A stretch of DNA of 12,425 nt, taken from assembly GCA_041497115.1 (NCBI GenBank), contig JBGQFW010000115.1:1-12425 (forward strand). Direction: 5' to 3'. The notes beneath the pieces are model-generated. The model was not told the origin of the DNA. It did not search any database and was given only the letters and a program-made list of their open reading frames with translations. A program made the position numbers and the translations under genes. Source of the stretch: AR5 sp041497115. GTDB taxonomy: Bacteria > Methylomirabilota > Methylomirabilia > Rokubacteriales > CSP1-6. Each line of letters starts with the position of its first letter. The first letter of the stretch is position 1. Below, one piece after another: positions 6,824-12,425 of this stretch.

Positions 6824-7987
6824 GTGACCGACGACGCCAACGTTCATCTGGAGCGGGCGCGCGACCTGGCGCCGGCGATCGCGGCGGCCGCCGAGGCGAT
6901 CGAGCGCGAGCGCCGGCTGCCGCCGCCGCTGGTGGCGGCCCTGCACGAGGCCGGCTTCTTCCGGCTGCTGCTGCCGCGCGCGCTCGGCGGCGCCGAGCTG
7001 GCCCCCGCCACGTTCGTGCGGATCACCGAGACCCTCGCCGGCGCCGACGCCAGCACCGCGTGGGTCGTCTGCCAGACGACCGGCTGCTCCATGGTGTCCG
7101 CCTACCTGTCCGACGACGTCGCGCGCGAGATCTTCGGCGGCGGCGGCGTGCTGGCGTGGGGACCGCCCGCCGGCTCGCGCGCCGTCGCGGTGGACGGCGG
7201 CTATCGCATGAGCGGGACGTTCAACTTCGCCAGCGGCAGCCGGCACGCCACCTGGCTCGGCGGCCAGGCGCCGATCGTGGAGGCCGCCGGCGCGCCGCGG
7301 CGGCGCGCCGGCGCTCCCGAGCGACGCACGCTGCTCTTTCCCGCGTCGAGCGCCGTGCTGAAGGACGTGTGGCACGTGATGGGGCTGCGCGGCACCGGGA
7401 GCGACTCGTTCACGGTCGACGACCTGTTCGTGCCCCACGCGCACACGATCGCCCGCGACGATCCGGCCGAGCGCCGCTACCAGGCGCCGCTCTACTGCTT
7501 CCCCCAGGGCAGCCTGTACGCCTCCGGCTTCGCCGGTGTGGCGATGGGCATCGCCCGCACGATGCTCGACGACTTCCTGGCGCTGGCGCGCGACAAGACC
7601 CCGCGCGGCTACAGCCGCACGCTGCGCGAGAGCCCGGTGACCCAGTCGCGGGTGGCCCACGCCGAGGCGCGGCTGGGCGCCGCGCGCGTGTATTTGCTAT
7701 CCGCGCTCGAGGAGATCTGGGGCGCGGTGGGGCGCACCGGCGTCCTCGAGCTGGAGCAGCGCGTGCGGATCCGGCTGGCCGCGTCGTACGCGATCGCGCA
7801 GGCGCGCGCGGTCGCCGACTTCGCCTATCACGCGGCCGGCGGCACCGCGGTGTTCACGAGCCAGGCGTTCGAGCGGCGCTTCCGCGACATCCACACGGTC
7901 ACCCAGCAGCTGCAGGGGCGCGACGACCACTTCGAGAACGTCGGAAAGTTCCTGCTCGACCTCGCCCCCGACACGACGTTCCTGTGA
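6824..7987 (+). CDS. Acyl-CoA dehydrogenase-fold flavin enzyme, probable group D flavin-dependent monooxygenase
   Basis: 387 residues from GTG 6824, TGA 7985-7987. N-terminal helical domain (~1-115) with AGFFRLLLPRALGGAEL and STAWVVCQTTG; middle beta domain (~116-205) with GGYRMSGTFNFASGSRHATWL and MGLRGTGSDSFTVDDLFVP; C-terminal helical domain (~230-387) with RRFRDIHTVTQQLQGRDDHF. This is the profile of the acyl-CoA dehydrogenase type-2/C family, which includes HpaB-, HsaA- and DszC-like oxygenases using reduced flavin from a separate reductase. The RxFRDxHT block near the C-terminus replaces the region of the catalytic base in true acyl-CoA dehydrogenases, so oxygenation of an aromatic or organosulfur substrate is more likely than beta-oxidation. 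No flavin reductase is next to it. Longer upstream starts in the same frame would run through the secreted-protein gene; the GTG with a -10 box seven bases upstream is preferred. Confidence 0.85.
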   Translation: MTDDANVHLERARDLAPAIAAAAEAIERERRLPPPLVAALHEAGFFRLLLPRALGGAELAPATFVRITETLAGADASTAWVVCQTTGCSMVSAYLSDDVAREIFGGGGVLAWGPPAGSRAVAVDGGYRMSGTFNFASGSRHATWLGGQAPIVEAAGAPRRRAGAPERRTLLFPASSAVLKDVWHVMGLRGTGSDSFTVDDLFVPHAHTIARDDPAERRYQAPLYCFPQGSLYASGFAGVAMGIARTMLDDFLALARDKTPRGYSRTLRESPVTQSRVAHAEARLGAARVYLLSALEEIWGAVGRTGVLELEQRVRIRLAASYAIAQARAVADFAYHAAGGTAVFTSQAFERRFRDIHTVTQQLQGRDDHFENVGKFLLDLAPDTTFL

Positions 7988-8058
7988 GCGACGCCGGCAT
8001 GGCCGTGATCAGCAACGTCCGGAGCCACGCCCTCGCGATCGAGGTGGCGCCGTCGTGA
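7984..8058 (+). pseudogene. Short frame, possible N-terminal remnant of an enzyme gene
   Basis: A 24-codon frame starts at a GTG overlapping the TGA of the flavin-enzyme gene (GTGA) and ends at the TGA at 8056-8058. Its product includes MAVISNVRSHALAIEVAPS, which has the look of the first strand of mandelate racemase/enolase-superfamily proteins (I-x-x-V-R-x-H-x-L). The likeness is weak and from memory. It breaks off after about 20 residues, suggesting what is left after a deletion. It could equally be a tiny translated leader or chance. Confidence 0.3.
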
Positions 8059-8168
8059 CGGCGTGCTGCGAGATCACGCCCGCCGTGGCCCGGGGTCACC
8101 GGCGGGTGCTGTGGATCGTGCTCGCGATCAACACCGCCGGGCGCGAGGAGCTGGCCGCCGTCCGCTGA
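8055..8168 (+). pseudogene. Short frame, likely N-terminal remnant of a CDF cation transporter
   Basis: A 37-codon frame begins with GTG overlapping the previous TGA (again GTGA) and ends at TGA 8166-8168. It encodes an adjacent Cys pair (CCEI) and then HRRVLWIVLAIN, the typical N-terminus and start of the first membrane helix of the cation diffusion facilitator subgroup with an N-terminal CC motif. After AIN the match stops and an unrelated tail TAGREELAAVR closes the frame. This suggests a transporter gene largely deleted and joined to foreign codons. It differs from the intact CDF gene further downstream, which has a His-rich start. A functional 37-residue peptide is not excluded. Confidence 0.4.
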
Positions 8169-8191
8169 CCCCGCCGCCGCGCCGTCAGCGG
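8162..8191. terminator. Inverted repeat spanning two convergent stop codons, possible terminator
   Basis: CCGCTGAC (8162-8169) is complementary to GTCAGCGG (8184-8191), an 8-bp stem with a 14-base GC-rich loop. The left arm contains the stop of the 8055 frame and the right arm the stop of the LysR gene. The position between converging genes suits a two-way terminator, but there is no T-tract on either side. Confidence 0.4.
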
Positions 8192-9090
8192 CGCGCTCCC
8201 GGGCGTCGGGCCTCCTCGTCGAGGACCGCGAGGAACGCGAGGCCGCTCGCCGGGAGCGCGCGCCCCTCGGCGTGGATCACGTGGAAGTGGCGGCGAATGC
8301 GCAGCCCGGTCACCGCGACGACCGCGAGCTGCCGGGCCCGGACCTCGCCGTGCACGGCGTAGCTCGAGACGAACGCCACGCCGAGCCCCGCCATCACGCA
8401 CTCCTTGATCGCCTCGGTGTGGTTCAGCTCCATCGTCGCCGCCGGCGTGACGCCGGCCTGCTGGAGCGCGCGCTCCATCACCTGACGCGTCGCCGAGCCG
8501 GCCTCGCGCACGAGCAGCCGCTCGCGCGCGAGGTCGCCGCGGCCCACGCGTCCGCGCCGGGCCCACCGGTGGCCGCGGGGGACGATCAGCACGAGCTCGT
8601 CCACGAGGCCGGCGGCGACGCAGCGCTCGCCGGGGCCGAGGACGTGGCCGCCCACCACCCCCAGGTCCACCTCGCCGTCGCGCACGCGCTGCTCGATCAC
8701 GCCCGAGTTGGCAACGTGCAGCCGCAGCTCGATCCCCGGATAGCGGCGCTGGAAGGCGGCGACGACGCGCGGCAGCACGTAGATGCCGGGCGTCGTGCCG
8801 GCGCCGACGACGAGCGAGCCGTGGCGGAGACCGTCGAGGTGCGCCATCGCCTGCCGCGCGTCGTCGGCGGCGGTGGCCACCCGGGCCGCGTGCGGCTGGA
8901 AGACCCGGCCGGCCTCGGTCAGCGTCACCGCGCGGCCGCGGCGGCCGAAGAGCCGCTTGCCCAGCTCACGCTCCAGCTCGCGGATGTGCCCGGAGAGCGT
9001 CGGCTGCGACAGATGGATCCGGCCGGCGGCGCGGCTGAAGCTGCGCTCGCGCACGACGGCGAGGAACGCCTCGAGCTGGCGGAACGTCAT
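8185..9090 (-). CDS. LysR family transcriptional regulator, CysL/CbbR-like
   Basis: 301 residues, ATG at 9090, TGA at 8185-8187. Residues 1-~60 are the LysR winged helix-turn-helix (FRQLEAFLAVVRERSFSRAAGRIHLSQPTLSGHI and the wing LFGRRGRAVTLTEAG). Residues ~90-295 are the periplasmic-binding-protein-like effector domain, beginning GSLVVGAGTTPGIYVLPRVVAAF, which is most like CysL/CbbR-type regulators and the group annotated as selenium-metabolism-associated LysR proteins. It is divergent from the MBL gene with 105 bases between, the classical arrangement for a LysR protein controlling its neighbour, so it probably regulates the MBL-MFS operon and itself. The ligand is unknown; a sulfur or selenium compound would suit the neighbours (inference). 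No Shine-Dalgarno is seen before the ATG, which is instead flanked by a short hairpin. Confidence 0.92.
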   Translation of the reverse strand: MTFRQLEAFLAVVRERSFSRAAGRIHLSQPTLSGHIRELERELGKRLFGRRGRAVTLTEAGRVFQPHAARVATAADDARQAMAHLDGLRHGSLVVGAGTTPGIYVLPRVVAAFQRRYPGIELRLHVANSGVIEQRVRDGEVDLGVVGGHVLGPGERCVAAGLVDELVLIVPRGHRWARRGRVGRGDLARERLLVREAGSATRQVMERALQQAGVTPAATMELNHTEAIKECVMAGLGVAFVSSYAVHGEVRARQLAVVAVTGLRIRRHFHVIHAEGRALPASGLAFLAVLDEEARRPGARR

Positions 9091-9104
9091 TCGGGTTTTC
9101 CCGA
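9091..9104 (-). promoter_or_regulatory. Hairpin directly in front of the LysR start codon
   Basis: On the minus strand TCGGGAAAACCCGA, a 5-bp stem with an AAAA loop, ends exactly at the ATG. It occupies the place where a Shine-Dalgarno would be, so it may limit ribosome access or simply be part of an operator. Structure seen in sequence; role inferred. Confidence 0.35.
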
Positions 9105-9108
9105 TCGA

Positions 9109-9139
9109 TTCGTTCGAAACAACGTATTGGACCCTATAC
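9109..9139. promoter_or_regulatory. Candidate LysR operator region with two dyads
   Basis: The gap between the LysR and MBL genes is much richer in AT than its surroundings. It holds TTCGTTCGAA (9109-9118, arms TTCG/CGAA) and GTATTGGACCCTATAC (9124-9139), where six of eight symmetric pairs match. Dyads of this kind between a LysR gene and its divergent target are typical binding sites. They are not of the exact T-N11-A form. The strand-opposed TATAGG/TATACC within the second dyad might also serve as -10 sequence for the LysR gene. Confidence 0.45.
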
Positions 9140-9165
9140 CGGCCTCCGGCGTAAGACAAGACCGT

Positions 9166-9183
9166 CGGCGAGCGCGCTCGCCG
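9166..9183. promoter_or_regulatory. Perfect 18-bp palindrome upstream of the MBL ribosome-binding site
   Basis: CGGCGAGCGCGCTCGCCG is a perfect 18-base palindrome ending where the GGGGAGG Shine-Dalgarno begins, 12 bases before ATG 9196. As DNA it could be an operator; as RNA it could form an intermolecular or tight structure next to the ribosome-binding site. GC-rich sequence makes short palindromes common, but 18 bases without mismatch at this spot is notable. Confidence 0.45.
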
Positions 9184-9189
9184 GGGAGG
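9183..9189 (+). promoter_or_regulatory. Shine-Dalgarno of the MBL gene
   Basis: GGGGAGG lies 6 bases before ATG 9196. It shows that translation is set up to begin at 9196, upstream of the in-frame TGA, and not at the GTG at 9277, which has no ribosome-binding site. Confidence 0.7.
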
Positions 9190-9195
9190 TGGACC

Positions 9196-9933
9196 ATGAT
9201 CTTCCGCCAGTTCCTCGCCCCCAAGACCGGCTGCGCCGGCTATCTCTTCGGCTGAAGCGGCGCCGCCGCGTGCGCTGTGGTGGATCCACAGCTGGAGATC
9301 GAGCCGTACCTCGAGGCCGCCGGCCAGAAGGCCATGCGGGTCACGCACATCATCGAGACACACGTGCAGGCCGATCACCTCTCCGGCGCCCGCCGGCTGG
9401 CCGCCGCCACCGGGGCGGCGATCCTCATGCACGAGTCGGCCCCGGTCGAGTTTCCGCACGTCCGCGTCGCCGACCAGGAAGAGCACGAGATGGGCAACGT
9501 CCGGATGACGTTCCTCCACACGCCGGGGCACACGCCCGATGGTCTGTCGATCGTCGTCACCGATCGCAGCCGGGCCCCGGAGCCGTGGTTCGTCCTCACC
9601 GGCGACACGCTGTTCGCGGGCGGCGTTGGTCGCCCCGACCTGCTGGGCGCCGGCGCCGAGCACCGCCTCGCCGAGCAGCTCTACGACAGCCTGTACCGCA
9701 AGCTGCTGCCGCTGCCCGACCATCTCGAGGTCTACCCCGCCCACTTCGGCGGCGCGACGTGCGGCAAGGGGCTCAGCGGCAAGCCGCACTCGACGATCGG
9801 CTTCGAGCGGCGCTTCAACCCGGCGCTGCAGTTCTCGACGAAGGCCGACTTCGTCGCCTTCGTGCTGGCGGATCTGCCGCCCCAACCGGAGGCGTTCGCC
9901 GACAACCGGCGCCGCAACCTGGCCGGAGCGTGA
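9196..9933 (+). CDS. MBL-fold persulfide dioxygenase-like protein with in-frame TGA at codon 20 (candidate selenoprotein)
   Basis: Reading from ATG 9196 gives MIFRQFLAPKTGCAGYLFG, a well-kept N-terminus of this family, then TGA (9253-9255), then the same frame continues without a break to TGA 9931-9933 (245 residues if codon 20 is read through). From memory, relatives have Cys right after YLFG/YLVG/YLIG, so the TGA fits selenocysteine at a Cys position. Metal-site residues are all present: H56, D60, H61 in THVQADH (Q58 replaces the second His, frequent in this subfamily and not an iron ligand in ETHE1), H112 (TPGH), D137 (LTGDTLF) and H183 (YPAHF). ETHE1-type enzymes oxidise glutathione persulfide with a mononuclear iron. 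The GKGLSGKPHSTIGFERRFNP tail is characteristic. If translation began at GTG 9277, the first strand of the fold would be lost. The MFS gene overlaps the stop by GTGA. Family firm; selenocysteine plausible but unproven, a nonsense mutation being the alternative. Confidence 0.85.
9253..9292 (+). promoter_or_regulatory. Candidate bacterial SECIS element: UGA plus downstream stem-loop
   Basis: The in-frame TGA is followed by GCTGTGG (9274-9280) and CCACAGC (9286-9292), a perfect 7-bp stem closing a 5-base loop UGGAU (9281-9285). Bacterial SECIS rules ask for a stem with a short apical loop bearing a G in its first two bases, 16-37 bases after the UGA. Here the loop starts 25 bases after the TGA and its second base is G (followed by another G). 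Stems of 7 bp do arise by chance in GC-rich coding DNA, so this supports but does not prove recoding. Confidence 0.5.
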
Positions 9934-11171
9934 CCCGGCTCGGGCTGAGGGAAAACCTCGGCCAGTTCGTGCTGCTGGTCGTGATCAACGCGTTCGTGGG
10001 CTCGATGGTGGGTCTCGAGCGCACCGTGCTGCCGCTGCTCGGCGAGCGGGAGTTCGGGCTCACGTCGAAGACCGCGATCACCTCCTTCATCGTCAGCTTC
10101 GGCGTCACCAAGGCGGTGCTCAACCTGGTCGCCGCGCGCGTGTCGGAGCGGGTGGGGCGCAAGCCCCTGCTGGTCACCGGTTGGCTGTTCGCCCTGCCCG
10201 TCCCGTTCCTGATCATCCACGCGCGGGAGTGGTGGTGGATCGACGTCGCCAACGTCCTGCTCGGCGCCAACCAGGCGCTGGCGTGGTCCATGACCGTCAT
10301 CATGAAGGTGGACCTCGTCGGGCCGCGGCGCCGCGGGCTGGCGCTCGGCCTCAACGAGTTCGCCGGCTACTTCGCCGTGGGCGTGACGTCGTGGGTCACC
10401 GGCTACATCGCGGCGCACTACGCGCTGCGCCCGCAGCCGTTCTACCTCGGCATCGCGGTCGCGGTGGGAGGCCTGGCGCTGTCGGCGCTCTTCGCGCGCG
10501 AGACCCTCGGACACGTGCGCCTGGAGGCCGGCGGTCGGCCGGGCGCCGGAGCCGAGCGCGGGCCCTCGCTCGGCCACGTGTTCTTCCTCACCAGCATCGG
10601 CAACGCGAGCCTCTTCGCCGCGTGCCAGGCCGGCCTCGTCAACAACCTCAACGACGGCATGTCGTGGGGACTCTACCCGCTGTTCTTCGCGGCCCACGGC
10701 CTGGGCATCGAGAGCATCGGCGTGATCAAGGCCGTCTATCCGAGCGTGTGGGGGCTGCTGCAGGTGGCGACCGGCCCGCTGTCGGATCGCGTCGGTCGCA
10801 AGGCGCTAATCGCGGGCGGCATGCTCGTGCAGGCCGCCGGCATCTGGCTCACGGTGCTCGGCGGTGGTTACGCCGCCTGGCTCGGGGGTGCCGCCCTCCA
10901 GGGCATCGGCACCGCCATGGTCTACCCCACGCTGCTGGCGGCGATCACCGACCACGCCCACCCGACGTGGCGGGCGACAAGCCTGGGCGTCTACCGGTTC
11001 TGGCGCGACCTGGGGTACGCCGTCGGGGCGCTCCTGTCCGGAGTCGTGGCCGACCTCTTCGGCTTCGCGGCCGCCATTCACCTCGTCGCCGCGCTCACGC
11101 TCGCGTCGGGTCTCGTGGTGGCCGCGGGGATGACGGCGCCGCGCCCGCTGCGAGAAGGCGGCGGCCGCTGA
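9930..11171 (+). CDS. Major facilitator superfamily transporter
   Basis: 413 residues from GTG 9930, which overlaps the MBL stop (GTGA), to TGA 11169-11171. About 12 membrane helices in two halves, each with a loop 2-3 MFS motif A: RVSERVGRKPLL (~residues 68-79) and LSDRVGRKALI in the second half. A central hydrophilic loop (~195-215, ARETLGHVRLEAGGRPGAGAERG) divides the halves. The segment GLVNNLNDGMSWGLYPLFF in the second half is distinctive of the subgroup paired with MBL proteins as far as I recall. Substrate unknown. The overlap implies translational coupling with the MBL gene, so the transporter likely exports or imports a compound related to that enzyme, perhaps a sulfur or selenium species or a small thiol (inference). 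Confidence 0.9.
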   Translation: MTRLGLRENLGQFVLLVVINAFVGSMVGLERTVLPLLGEREFGLTSKTAITSFIVSFGVTKAVLNLVAARVSERVGRKPLLVTGWLFALPVPFLIIHAREWWWIDVANVLLGANQALAWSMTVIMKVDLVGPRRRGLALGLNEFAGYFAVGVTSWVTGYIAAHYALRPQPFYLGIAVAVGGLALSALFARETLGHVRLEAGGRPGAGAERGPSLGHVFFLTSIGNASLFAACQAGLVNNLNDGMSWGLYPLFFAAHGLGIESIGVIKAVYPSVWGLLQVATGPLSDRVGRKALIAGGMLVQAAGIWLTVLGGGYAAWLGGAALQGIGTAMVYPTLLAAITDHAHPTWRATSLGVYRFWRDLGYAVGALLSGVVADLFGFAAAIHLVAALTLASGLVVAAGMTAPRPLREGGGR

Positions 11172-11174
11172 GCG

Positions 11175-11180
11175 TACAAT
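11175..11180 (+). promoter_or_regulatory. Possible -10 box (TACAAT) of the CDF-sigma operon
   Basis: TACAATCGCAGC lies 3 bases after the MFS stop and closely repeats TACTATCGCAGC in front of the flavin-enzyme gene at 6811. In the other genes a start codon follows 6-7 bases after the box; here none does. Transcription would start near 11187, just ahead of GGGAG. Confidence 0.45.
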
Positions 11181-11194
11181 CGCAGCGGGAGACG

Positions 11195-12205
11195 GTCACG
11201 GACCACGGGCACTCGCACGACCACCCGCACGGCGCTCACGGCCACTCGCACGCGCACGGGGTCGTCGATCCGTCGATCGCGACAACCGACCGCGGGCTGC
11301 GGGCGTTGACGTGGTCCTTCCTCGCCCTGATGGTCACGGCGTCGCTGCAGGCCGTCGTCGTCGCGCTGTCGGGCAGCGTCGCCCTCCTCGCCGACACCAT
11401 TCACAACTTCGCCGACGCCGCCACCGCGATCCCGCTCGGGATCGCGTTCCTGCTCGCGCGGCGAGCGGCCACCCGGCGCTTCAGCTACGGGCTCGGGAGG
11501 GTCGAGGACTTCGCCGGGCTCGCGATCGTCGTCACGATCGCGGCCAGCGCGGCGGTCGCCTGCTACGAAGCGGCCCGCCGCCTGTCCCATCCGCAGCCCG
11601 TCGAGGTGTTGTGGGCGGTGATGCTGGCGTCGGTCGTCGGCTTCGTCGGCAACGAGGGCGTCGCCGTCTTCCGCATCCGCGTGGGCCGGCGCATCGGCAG
11701 CGCCGCGCTGGTCGCCGACGGCTACCACGCCCGGGTGGACGGCTGGACGAGCCTGGCCGTGCTCGCCGGCGCGCTGGGCGTGTGGGCGGGGTATCCGCTC
11801 GCCGATCCCGTGGTCGGCCTGCTCATCGCGGCGGCGATCTTCGTCCTGGTCGGACAGGCGGCGCGCACGGTGCTCGTGCGCACGCTCGACGGCGTCGAGC
11901 CCGCCACGCTGGACGCCGTCGCCCACGCCGCCGGGCACGTCCCGCGCGTCGAGGAGGTCACCGACGTGCGCGCCCGCTGGATCGGCCACCGGCTCCACGC
12001 CGACGTGAGTGTCGCGGTGCATGCCGGGCTGTCGGTCGCCGACGGCCACGACATCGCCCGGGAGGTCCGCCACGCGCTGCTCCACCACCTGCCCCACCTC
12101 GGCAGCGTGATGGTCCACGTCGATCCGGCCGGACAGGCCGGCGAGCGGCACCATCGGATCGGCCGCCACGCCCACGGTGACCTGCCGATGCACTCGCATG
12201 ACTGA
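11195..12205 (+). CDS. Cation diffusion facilitator (CDF/CzcD-type) efflux transporter; start codon unclear
   Basis: About 336 residues if counted from codon 11195, TGA at 12203-12205. Six membrane helices, followed by the cytoplasmic ferredoxin-like domain (~240-315). The transport site is clear: HxxxD in helix 2 (LLADTIHNFADAATA) and HxxxD in helix 5 (ADGYHARVDGWTSLA), the 2His-2Asp set found in zinc-exporting members. The N-terminus is His-rich (HGHSHDHPHGAHGHSHAHG) and the C-terminus ends RHAHGDLPMHSHD, both likely metal-binding. It should export Zn2+ or a similar ion in exchange for protons. No ATG, GTG or TTG lies in frame between the MFS stop and the His-rich stretch; the best-placed codon after GGGAG is GTC 11195. 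An in-frame CTG at 11168 overlaps the MFS stop, and the first standard codon (TTG) would lose the His-rich part. The ECF sigma gene overlaps its 3' end. Confidence 0.88.
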   Translation, partial: VTDHGHSHDHPHGAHGHSHAHGVVDPSIATTDRGLRALTWSFLALMVTASLQAVVVALSGSVALLADTIHNFADAATAIPLGIAFLLARRAATRRFSYGLGRVEDFAGLAIVVTIAASAAVACYEAARRLSHPQPVEVLWAVMLASVVGFVGNEGVAVFRIRVGRRIGSAALVADGYHARVDGWTSLAVLAGALGVWAGYPLADPVVGLLIAAAIFVLVGQAARTVLVRTLDGVEPATLDAVAHAAGHVPRVEEVTDVRARWIGHRLHADVSVAVHAGLSVADGHDIAREVRHALLHHLPHLGSVMVHVDPAGQAGERHHRIGRHAHGDLPMHSHD

Positions 12206-12425
12206 CCACGCGGACGACGTCACCCTCGTCGCGCGCGCGCAGGCCGGGGACCAGCACGCGCTGGAAGAGATCGTGCGCCGCCATCAGCGGTTCATCTACA
12301 ACGTCGCCGTCCGCATGCTCTGTCACCCCCAGGATGCCGAGGACGCCACCCAGGAGATCCTCGTCAAGGCGCTGGCCGCGCTGCCGTCGTTCGACGGGCG
12401 CAGCGCGTTCCGGACGTGGCTCTAC
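12198..12425 (+). CDS. ECF-type RNA polymerase sigma-70 factor, N-terminal part (3' truncated)
   Basis: ATG 12198 overlaps the CDF stop by eight bases (ATGACTGA) and the frame is open to the window edge, giving 76 residues. They form most of sigma region 2: LVARAQAGDQHALEEIVRRHQRFIYNVAVRML, then the core-binding and -10 recognition segment HPQDAEDATQEILVKALAALPSFDGRSAFRTWLY. This is an extracytoplasmic-function sigma factor of the general type with the DAEDxTQE motif. The overlap implies it is made together with the CDF transporter. An anti-sigma gene, if any, would lie beyond the window. Confidence 0.93.
   Translation, partial: MTDHADDVTLVARAQAGDQHALEEIVRRHQRFIYNVAVRMLCHPQDAEDATQEILVKALAALPSFDGRSAFRTWLY

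Noticed and set aside
9124..9139. Classical T-N11-A LysR box in the dyad
   Set aside because: The dyad has an even centre and no T and A at the required N11 spacing, so only a general dyad is claimed.
9240..9280. Frameshift as the explanation of the broken MBL N-terminus
   Set aside because: The N-terminal and main parts are in the same frame (81 bases apart from ATG to GTG 9277), so only the TGA separates them; no insertion or deletion is needed.
9277..9933. Treating the MBL gene as starting at GTG 9277
   Set aside because: No ribosome-binding site there, the first strand of the fold would be missing, and the 19 codons before the TGA match the family N-terminus in the same frame with a proper Shine-Dalgarno.
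9539..11194. Long plus-frame open reading through the MBL and MFS genes before the CDF transporter
   Set aside because: Translated part before the His-rich CDF start is Arg/Ala/Pro-rich shadow of the two genes in other frames; openness is due to high GC.
11198..11262. Short cac/ggc-rich repeats as a DNA repeat or regulatory array
   Set aside because: They are explained by the His-rich coding sequence at the N-terminus of the CDF transporter.

Overview
The window is a 12.4 kb piece of very GC-rich bacterial chromosome, densely packed, with many GTG starts and GTGA/ATGA gene overlaps. Gene content (hydantoinase/oxoprolinase, DUF993 aldolase-like protein, stand-alone TrpB2, quinone-type adenylate cyclase, group D flavin oxygenase) and the way several genes begin 5-7 bases after a TANNNT box fit an uncultured soil or sediment bacterium, perhaps Rokubacteria/Methylomirabilota. 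That assignment is inference. I saw no rRNA, tRNA, CRISPR array, transposase or complete mobile element, and no gene-free stretch longer than about 190 bases.

Layout. 3-524 (+): C-terminal end of a hydantoinase/oxoprolinase-family protein cut by the window edge. 525-1551: an island of visibly lower GC holding one minus-strand gene for a single-pass membrane protein of unknown function. 1552-2718 (-): DUF993 dihydrodipicolinate-synthase-like protein, divergent from a GNAT acetyltransferase (2772-3212, +). 3237-4613 (+): stand-alone TrpB2 with its own -10 box and Shine-Dalgarno. 4633-6315 (+): adenylate cyclase with a His-rich six-helix membrane anchor and a [2Fe-2S] domain, resembling the quinone-sensing CyaC of Sinorhizobium. 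6312-6806 (-): small secreted protein, ending on the same CTAG as the cyclase and divergent from an acyl-CoA-dehydrogenase-like flavin enzyme (6824-7987, +). 7984-8168 holds two tiny overlapping frames that look like gene remnants. 8185-9090 (-): LysR regulator divergent from a two-gene operon, an MBL-fold persulfide-dioxygenase-like protein (9196-9933) and an MFS transporter (9930-11171). Then follow a CDF zinc-type transporter (about 11195-12205) and the first 76 codons of an ECF sigma factor (12198 to the edge).

The most interesting point is the MBL gene. A normal Shine-Dalgarno and ATG at 9196 open a well-preserved family N-terminus, but codon 20 is TGA, at the position where relatives (from memory) usually carry Cys. 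The frame then continues to a complete MBL domain. Starting 18 bases after the TGA is a 7-bp stem with a 5-base UGGAU loop, which meets the published bacterial SECIS rules. The simplest exciting reading is a selenoprotein of the MBL/persulfide dioxygenase family, controlled by the divergent LysR and translationally coupled to an MFS transporter. A point nonsense mutation or sequencing error is the main alternative.
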